Below are positions 1 to 4,293 of a stretch of DNA of 5,625 nucleotides, piece by piece; position 1 is the stretch's first letter; each line of letters opens with the position of its first letter. The notes beneath the pieces are model-generated. The model was not told the DNA's origin. It was given only the letters and a program-made list of their open reading frames with translations, and did not search any database. A program made the translations under genes and the position numbers. The stretch comes from an uncultured archaeon (GTDB lineage: Archaea > Korarchaeota > Korarchaeia > Korarchaeales > Korarchaeaceae): assembly GCA_938073845.1 (NCBI GenBank), contig CALJEO010000055.1, positions 1 to 5,625 of the forward strand, read 5' to 3'.

Positions 1-1
1 G

Positions 2-439
2 ATGGAGGGGCTTGAGGGGGATGGAGAAATAGCCTACTTGAGGATGCTCGCTGAGTACGATAACATCATGAGGGCGGTTCTTGGGAGGGAGATAGGGGAA
101 TCCAGGAAGCTGATAGTGGAGAGGGTATTCGAGGGAGATCAGCTCAGCTCGAAGGATATCGATGAGGAGGATATCTCTAAGGTCCTAAGGGGTGAGATGA
201 GCTTGCTAACTGTGCCGGAGGCTTATGAGGGGGAGGTTAGGAACTTACTTTCCAAGCTCAGGGGAGCTCGGGACTACTCAGAGAGGAAACGCATTCGCTC
301 GGAGATAAAGGGATACCTAGTTCCTCTTAGCGTACGAGTAACTAGGCATACCTCCTTCCTCACCTTTGAGGAGGGTATCCCGTTCCCGATAGCTAGAGCT
401 AGATATGAGAGGGAACTGGGACTTGTCCTCGCTCACTGA
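2..439 (+). CDS. Hypothetical protein, probably the 3' part of a longer gene
   Basis: I do not recognise this protein. The frame is open to the window edge and the ATG at 2-4 is merely the first one visible, so the true start may lie upstream. The 145 visible residues are strongly charged. They look mostly helical (about residues 10-110, rich in E, R, K, L), followed by a short C-terminal part with beta-like character (PLSVRV near residues 108-113, then a T/F-rich stretch) ending at a TGA at 437-439. No catalytic motif, signal peptide or membrane segment is seen. Codon use (AGG arginine, GAG, CTC) matches the neighbours, which supports real coding. It overlaps the next gene by 35 bases in a different frame, which suggests co-transcription and possibly translational coupling. 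A frameshifted junction between the two is an alternative. Confidence 0.6.
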   Translation: MEGLEGDGEIAYLRMLAEYDNIMRAVLGREIGESRKLIVERVFEGDQLSSKDIDEEDISKVLRGEMSLLTVPEAYEGEVRNLLSKLRGARDYSERKRIRSEIKGYLVPLSVRVTRHTSFLTFEEGIPFPIARARYERELGLVLAH

Positions 440-1976
440 GGTGCTCATTCCGGACTCACTTACCCTCTCCCTCGCGAGAGTACTGATAGAGCCCCTCTTC
501 AGGCAGGAGAGGGGTGAGCTGGACACCCTCCTCCTCAGGATATCGAGGCTCTGCTCCAGGAAACTGGGTGGGTACTCCCTGGGTCTATGCGAGAGGTTCC
601 TCGGATGGAGGATCAGGAGGGGTTTGAGCAACGAGGAGGTTAAGAGGATAAAGGGAGCTTCTGAAGGGTTTTCACTGATCTCCCCTCCCTACTTACTCAT
701 AGAAAGCTATGCCTTTGGCCTCACCTCCTACAGGGTTTCGCTCACGCTGAGGCCCCCGTATGAGCTGGACCTAGAATCCTGGAGAAGCCTTTTCAGTGTT
801 CTAAGATCGATATTGGATTCCAGGATGCCTGAAACTGGATCTCTCACCTCAAAATTCTTCTCTGAGATATACGCTTTTCATGAGCACAATATGAATCCCT
901 TAATGATGAGACGCCTCTGGACGAGCTTGGAGAGATCCCTCATACCCGAAAGGGACTCGATAAGTTACTTCCTCTCCCCTCTGAAGACATTGAGCGAGCC
1001 CAGCCCCTTCACCTTTGGCTGGACCCCCGATCCATCCTACCTCTCGACTGACGGCCTGCTGGTGAGGTTCTTCTACGGTGCGAAGGGAAAGAGGAGGCAC
1101 GTTCATGCCACAAGGAGGAAGAAGAGGAGAATACATAGGATAGCTGTGGATCAAGCTCTCGGTCTGAAGGTCTTCCTGGATAACCAGGACCTCTGGATGA
1201 GGGACCCCGAGACGTGCTGGGGGGCTCTCGTCGGGATGGTCTACCTCAACCCTGAGGTCCTCACCGACCTCTGGAGGTTCACGGGGAGGAGGTTCTTCAA
1301 CGTTTACAGCCGCCTGCTGGATCAGTTCAACTTGAGGGAGAGGTTTGAGAACTACAGGAAGAACTTCTGGTTTCCTTTCAAGGATGAAATCCAAATAGCT
1401 TTATTCCTAGATGCTGTAAGGATGTTAGGGAGCTCTTCCCCTCAGGTGGGAAGGCCCTATCATCTTGATGACCTTCAGTTAGATGCCCTGAAGCTGATAA
1501 TAGTTAAGTCGCAGTTGGATTCCCTCCTGATGCCATGGGATGAGGTTAAGCTGCTGGGACTCGCGAACTACCTCTGCAAGTTCCTAATTGGGCACTCGAA
1601 CGCTCTCATCGGGATAAGCTTAGGAGCGAATGAGAGCTGCGTTGAGGAGTTCCTCTCGAGCATAAGTAGCAGGAGGAAGAGGAAGGGGCTCACCTACAAG
1701 GAGCTCTCCTCCATACTGACCCCAATATATGGTGAGAGGGCGAGGAACGCCCTTGTAAAGTCCTCCTCGCTCCTCGCCAAGCTCAGGGATCTCGGTCTCA
1801 TCGAGGAGGGGGTCGATAGGAGGGGGAGGAGGAAGGGGAGGATCAGGAGGGGGTTTGAGGTGAGCTTCTACATCCCCTCCCAGAGCGAGCTCGTAAGTAT
1901 GCTCAGCAGGGGGCTCATGGAACAGTCCCAGCAAGCGGCTGAGGAGATAATGAGGATGGTCGGGAAGCACGGCTGA
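405..1976 (+). CDS. Hypothetical DNA-binding protein with C-terminal winged helix
   Basis: This is a 523-residue soluble protein of unrecognised family. Residues 1-215 are mixed helical with several aromatic patches. Residues 225-247 form a dense basic stretch (GKRRHVHATRRKKRRIHRIA) that looks suited to nucleic-acid contact. Residues 250-420 are leucine- and aromatic-rich. Residues about 428-490 read as a MarR-like winged helix: a YKELSSIL helix, a RARNALVKSSSLLAKLRDLGLI recognition-type segment, then an Arg/Gly beta-wing near 471-486. No Walker A box or nuclease signature was found. The ATG at 405 gives the longest frame but overlaps the preceding gene by 35 bases and has no clear Shine-Dalgarno site. 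A GTG at 441, one base after that gene's stop, is a good alternative start. From context it is probably co-transcribed with the upstream gene. A DNA-binding role is inferred, and no specific activity can be assigned. Confidence 0.75.
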   Translation: MRGNWDLSSLTEVLIPDSLTLSLARVLIEPLFRQERGELDTLLLRISRLCSRKLGGYSLGLCERFLGWRIRRGLSNEEVKRIKGASEGFSLISPPYLLIESYAFGLTSYRVSLTLRPPYELDLESWRSLFSVLRSILDSRMPETGSLTSKFFSEIYAFHEHNMNPLMMRRLWTSLERSLIPERDSISYFLSPLKTLSEPSPFTFGWTPDPSYLSTDGLLVRFFYGAKGKRRHVHATRRKKRRIHRIAVDQALGLKVFLDNQDLWMRDPETCWGALVGMVYLNPEVLTDLWRFTGRRFFNVYSRLLDQFNLRERFENYRKNFWFPFKDEIQIALFLDAVRMLGSSSPQVGRPYHLDDLQLDALKLIIVKSQLDSLLMPWDEVKLLGLANYLCKFLIGHSNALIGISLGANESCVEEFLSSISSRRKRKGLTYKELSSILTPIYGERARNALVKSSSLLAKLRDLGLIEEGVDRRGRRKGRIRRGFEVSFYIPSQSELVSMLSRGLMEQSQQAAEEIMRMVGKHG

Positions 1977-2095
1977 GACATCTAACAAATCTTCTTCTGA
2001 TCTAAAATTGTAATCTGAGCTTTATCCTTCGATATCTTCAGGTAGAAGAATCTCCTAATTCCTTTAGAATTGCTTGGAAGATCTGGAAGAATGAA

Positions 2096-2124
2096 ATCAC
2101 CTCCCCGAAGCATAGGGAGGTGAT
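2096..2124. repeat. Perfect 10-bp hairpin with SD/anti-SD arms
   Basis: ATCACCTCCC (2096-2105) and GGGAGGTGAT (2115-2124) are exact reverse complements separated by a 9-base loop. The left arm contains ATCACCTCC, identical to the pyrimidine-rich 3' tail of prokaryotic 16S rRNA, and the right arm is the matching Shine-Dalgarno consensus. No credible gene starts just after the right arm, so it is not an obvious ribosome binding site. It could be a terminator stem for the upstream plus-strand gene or part of a mobile-element end. Confidence 0.65.
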
Positions 2125-2131
2125 GTCAGCT

Positions 2132-2146
2132 GGGACCGAAGGTCCC
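2132..2146. repeat. Small GC-rich hairpin
   Basis: GGGACC (2132-2137) and GGTCCC (2141-2146) form a 6-bp stem around the 3-base loop GAA. It lies eight bases after the hairpin at 2096-2124 and may belong to the same folded RNA. Function is unknown. Confidence 0.5.
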
Positions 2147-2163
2147 TCCGAGTCCCCCACCCG

Positions 2164-2193
2164 AGAAGTGAACCGAAAACTTCTTATTTTTTT
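2164..2193 (+). terminator. Hairpin followed by T7, probable transcription terminator
   Basis: AGAAGT (2164-2169) pairs with ACTTCT (2179-2184) around a 9-base loop, followed by TA and a run of seven T at 2187-2193. In archaea a U-run alone is often enough to terminate transcription. The position, about 190-220 bases after the stop of the 523-residue gene and before the convergent regulator gene, suits a plus-strand terminator. The same A/T-rich tract could instead act as a TATA-like element for a transcript starting near 2215, just at the left arm of the next stem. Confidence 0.4.
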
Positions 2194-2206
2194 AACCCCC
2201 GGTGGA

Positions 2207-2274
2207 GGGGGGTTGGAGAGGAGGGAGCTGTCGAGCCTCTGGTCCCTCGGGCCGCGGGGGCATTCCAACCCCCC
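2207..2274. repeat. 11-bp inverted repeat, possible structured RNA
   Basis: GGGGGGTTGGA (2207-2217) pairs perfectly with TCCAACCCCCC (2264-2274). Inside, GAGGGA (2221-2226) can pair with TCCCTC (2243-2248), giving a nested stem and a total length of 68 bases. An alternative pairing of the left G-run with CCCCC at 2196-2200 would compete. I checked for tRNA features (T-arm GGTTCRA, D-arm) and for RNase P and SRP core motifs, and found none. The strand, and whether it is expressed, cannot be decided from sequence. Confidence 0.45.
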
Positions 2275-2280
2275 CTCAGG

Positions 2281-2290
2281 GATATTTAAG
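2281..2290. promoter_or_regulatory. TATA-like element in the convergent intergenic region
   Basis: GATATTTAAG is an A/T-rich island in a GC-rich setting and resembles an archaeal TATA box on either strand (CTTAAATATC on the minus strand). Read leftward it would start a transcript near 2258-2262, within the G/C stem. Read rightward it would start near 2310-2314, antisense to the 3' end of the regulator gene. No convincing purine-rich BRE flanks either side. Confidence 0.25.
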
Positions 2291-2335
2291 CTGAGAGTTC
2301 ACCAATTTCATCAACCTATAATGGCTGGAGAAATT

Positions 2336-3784
2336 TCAGCGCCTCAAACGATCGATCAATTCCTCCAAGGGCCTCTCCCAGTTGAAGGTCTGGCGCTCCT
2401 CACTCCAGAGGTCCTCAGGGAGGAGCCAGAGGTTGTGGATGTCAAACACCTCCTCCGCAAACTCCAGTTCATCCCCGTAAATGGCTTTGATTCCAAAGAA
2501 GATGTCGCTAATAGCCTCACTCTTGGCTAAAGCAACTGCAATGCAGTAGCGATCCTCACCCTCGACGTAGTGAGTCACCACAGTCGATAGCGAGCCCAAG
2601 GCCTCCGTGAGCCTGTTCATCTCACTTGGATCGCACCTCACCCTCACCAGAAAGGTGCTGAAGCCCAGCGGGGATCCTAACATGTAGTACCTCCTTATGA
2701 TGTTAGCTTCCCTGAGCTTGTCCAGCCTCCGCTTCGCCGATCTCACCTCCCCCCTTAGGGATCGCTCGGATACCCTACCATCCCTCATGACGACGTTGAG
2801 GACCCTTATGTCCTCCTTAGCCAACCTGATCGGGGGTCGCGTCACGTGAACCCTAGAAGGGGGGGATGATGGTACGGAGTTCACGTAAGCTCTAACCATT
2901 GAGGATAGGCTTCCTCCCTCATAGTTCAGCCTCTGCAGCGTTCTCTTAACGACCCCTACCTTAACCCCATATTTTGAGAGCCTCTTAAGTCCAGTTAAAG
3001 CTCCAGAAGGGACTACTAGGTAAGCGTGGATCCTGGAGGATCCCGATATTGGTATCATCTGCGTGTAAGTGTAGGGGAAATCCCAGAAAGCATCCTCATA
3101 CTTCCTCCTGTTCGGGAAGTCAGCTACAACTACAGTTAGGTCTAGTTTCCAGAGATCAACGTTCTCAGGACCGAAAAGGAGCTCAAGATCCCTTAGTTTC
3201 CTCATAGACCTAGATATCGTTGCATCGCTTATTTTTAGAGCCTCCCTGATTTCCCTTGGCTCGGCGTAGGGGTTCAGGGAGAGGAAACTCACTATGCTCC
3301 TCTCAGCCCTCGTGAGCTCCAGTTCCCTGCCCACCGCCCTCCTCAGGATGGCGAAGTAGAGTGGAAAGCTCAAGTGACTTGAGCACCTTAGGAGGAGCAG
3401 CACCTCCCTGATCACGTTCCTCGGTGAGCTCACCATAGATAGCAGCCTCACGGGATCGTAGTTAGCGAATCCCTGGGGCCTCAGGGGCTTCCATATCGAG
3501 GCCTCAACCTCAGCGTATATCCAGGAGAGATCGTGTACCTGAGGGACTGCATCAGCCTCCCTCGGTATGAAGAGGGAGAGGGCCTCCTTCCTCACCACCT
3601 TATCCAGGATGCTCTCCAACTGCTCAGATAGGAGGAGCCTCCTTCCCCTTAGGGAGGAGGTAGCATGTATCTCTGGACCCAACCGAACGAGCTCCACGGC
3701 TTCAGGCAGTTCCCTAGCTGGCTTAACCTGGAGGAACCCCTCTATCCTCCTGACCTCCTCCAGGAGGGATTCCAGCAGATCCAT
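2336..3784 (-). CDS. Tandem Lrp/AsnC-like transcriptional regulator
   Basis: The 482-residue product has an unrecognised helical N-terminal region (about 1-155). It is followed by two similar units: winged helix 1 at about 157-203 (LTRAERS, then recognition helix SDATISRSMRKL) with an alpha/beta domain at about 214-290, and winged helix 2 at about 321-363 (LAKEDIRVLN ... RRLDKLREANII) with a RAM-like domain at about 375-450. This order of winged helix then ligand-sensing alpha/beta domain, twice over, is that of Lrp/AsnC proteins. Fused double units also occur in AhbA/AhbB-type heme biosynthesis proteins, so regulator status is likely but not certain. I prefer the ATG at 3784 over the upstream GTG at 3847, because a TATA-like box lies about 24 bases before it and the upstream 21 residues are glycine-rich and atypical. 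It is transcribed away from the methyltransferase gene, which is a natural target. Confidence 0.8.
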   Translation of the reverse strand: MDLLESLLEEVRRIEGFLQVKPARELPEAVELVRLGPEIHATSSLRGRRLLLSEQLESILDKVVRKEALSLFIPREADAVPQVHDLSWIYAEVEASIWKPLRPQGFANYDPVRLLSMVSSPRNVIREVLLLLRCSSHLSFPLYFAILRRAVGRELELTRAERSIVSFLSLNPYAEPREIREALKISDATISRSMRKLRDLELLFGPENVDLWKLDLTVVVADFPNRRKYEDAFWDFPYTYTQMIPISGSSRIHAYLVVPSGALTGLKRLSKYGVKVGVVKRTLQRLNYEGGSLSSMVRAYVNSVPSSPPSRVHVTRPPIRLAKEDIRVLNVVMRDGRVSERSLRGEVRSAKRRLDKLREANIIRRYYMLGSPLGFSTFLVRVRCDPSEMNRLTEALGSLSTVVTHYVEGEDRYCIAVALAKSEAISDIFFGIKAIYGDELEFAEEVFDIHNLWLLPEDLWSEERQTFNWERPLEELIDRLRR

Positions 3785-3803
3785 CGCTCCCCACCCCGGC
3801 TGA

Positions 3804-3820
3804 TAACTATATCCTTTTCC
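3804..3820 (-). promoter_or_regulatory. Promoter of the tandem Lrp-like regulator gene
   Basis: Read on the minus strand, GGAAAAG (purine-rich, BRE-like) precedes GATATAGTTA at 3813-3804. The box centre is about 24-25 bases from the A of the ATG at 3784, so transcription should begin at or very near the start codon, giving a leaderless mRNA. A GGTGGGG tract four bases upstream of the ATG could serve as a Shine-Dalgarno site only if transcription starts further upstream. Confidence 0.55.
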
Positions 3821-3859
3821 TCCAGCTCCCCCACAGGTTCCTCTCACGAATCTGAGACT

Positions 3860-3942
3860 TTTCAGTGGGAATTCGGGGAGGTTCCTTGCTCCCTAACTGA
3901 TAAGGAGATCTCCAGAGCGTATCCGCAGCATTTTCACTGAAA
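3860..3942. repeat. Inverted repeat TTTCAGTG/CACTGAAA, possible operator
   Basis: TTTCAGTG at 3860-3867 is the exact reverse complement of CACTGAAA at 3935-3942, 67 bases apart. The right copy also lies in its own short palindrome, TTTCACTGAAA (3932-3942). Both copies lie between the divergent regulator and methyltransferase frames, upstream of the regulator's TATA box. Paired dyads of this kind are typical of Lrp-family binding sites. Assignment as an operator is inference. Confidence 0.3.
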
Positions 3943-3951
3943 GGGATTCAG

Positions 3952-4128
3952 ATGAAAATCTCACGTAAAGGTTTCATCTCAGCCCTAGCGCTCGATATTC
4001 AAAGGTCCCGCATATCCATGTCCCTTCGGAGCTTAAAGCCCTCTGGGTTCCTCGGTTTCTCATCATACTCAATAGTGGTGGATCTTCTAAGTAGGAGAGA
4101 TCCAGAACTGGTCGCTTTGAGGAGATAG
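3952..4128 (+). pseudogene. 58-codon frame ending in TAG, in frame with the methyltransferase
   Basis: An ATG at 3952 opens a 58-residue frame (starting MKISRKGF, with SIVVDLLSRRDPELVALRR at its end) that stops at TAG 4126-4128. An AAAGGGAT stretch five to twelve bases upstream is a weak ribosome-binding candidate. The same reading frame resumes straight after the TAG and runs without interruption into the methyltransferase gene. It may be a disrupted N-terminal segment, an independent small gene, or chance. No family is recognised. The low GC at third positions near its end (about 5 of 15 codons) argues against strong coding. Confidence 0.25.
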
Positions 4129-4293
4129 GGGAAGATACTCACTGACTTCTCCGTTAGGCCTCTGAGGAGGGAGAGTGATCCCTTTCTCTTGGATTTGACG
4201 ACGGTGAGCAGCGAGCTCACGAGTCTCAATGGAAAGGGGATTGAAAGAGAGTTGTATGCGGTTAAATACTTCATTCGTTTCTTGCCAGGTCAG
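4129..4293 (+). other. Open in-frame leader before the methyltransferase ATG
   Basis: These 55 codons are stop-free and in frame with the methyltransferase. They read a protein-like sequence (for example TDFSVRPLRRESDPFLLDL, then ELYAVKYFIRFLPGQ) with third-position GC around 65%, close to the gene body. Possible earlier starts are TTG 4189, TTG 4195, GTG 4204 and TTG 4252, none with a clear ribosome binding site. Either the methyltransferase really starts in here, or this is 5' untranslated sequence carrying the promoter. The minus-strand frame covering 3999-4274 looks like its shadow. Confidence 0.35.
4261..4270 (+). promoter_or_regulatory. Promoter of the methyltransferase gene
   Basis: GTTAAATACT contains a good archaeal TATA-like core (TTAAATA). 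Its centre is about 28 bases upstream of the ATG at 4294, so a leaderless or nearly leaderless transcript would begin just before that codon. The spacing matches the arrangement at the divergent regulator gene. A weak AGGT at 4287-4290 is the only ribosome-binding candidate. The box overlaps codons of the open in-frame leader, so it could be coincidental. Confidence 0.45.

Larger units (their letters stand above)
2006..2195 (+). mobile_element. Possible decayed IS605/tnpB 3'-end remnant
   Basis: Frame 2 is open from just after a TAA at 2003-2005. It reads a protein-like tail that includes REVMSAGTEGPSESPTREVN across the hairpin at 2096-2124. A GGGAGG hairpin arm running straight into GATGTCAG, followed by a small GC hairpin, resembles from memory the right ends of archaeal IS200/IS605-type elements, where the end of tnpB overlaps a structured guide RNA. 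No transposase catalytic residues, zinc-finger cysteines or left end are present, so at most this is a fragment. It may equally be ordinary intergenic sequence containing a terminator. The call is inference only. Confidence 0.2.

Noticed and set aside
320..439. GINS-type C-terminal beta domain in the first gene
   Set aside because: The ending has a vague resemblance to archaeal GINS B domains, but the spacing to the helical part is wrong and key glycine/proline positions are not convincing.
900..1394. 164-codon minus-strand frame inside the winged-helix gene
   Set aside because: Proline- and glutamate-rich composition typical of the reverse of a GC-rich archaeal gene; no motif and no promoter.
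2038..2268. 76-codon minus-strand frame across the hairpin region
   Set aside because: Uses a TTG start inside the G/C stem, crosses three inverted repeats and has no recognisable domain.
2207..2275. tRNA, RNase P or SRP RNA
   Set aside because: The length and terminal stem suggested a tRNA, but there is no T-arm consensus, D-arm or plausible anticodon loop; the conserved cores of RNase P and SRP RNA are also absent.
2321..2530. 69-codon plus-strand frame preceded by a TATA-like box at 2281-2290
   Set aside because: It lies almost wholly antisense to the 3' end of the regulator gene with codons aligned triplet for triplet, so it is most likely a shadow; no family resemblance.
3999..4274. 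91-codon minus-strand frame in the divergent region
   Set aside because: Serine/leucine-rich with no ribosome binding site, and antisense to a more protein-like plus-strand frame that continues into the methyltransferase.
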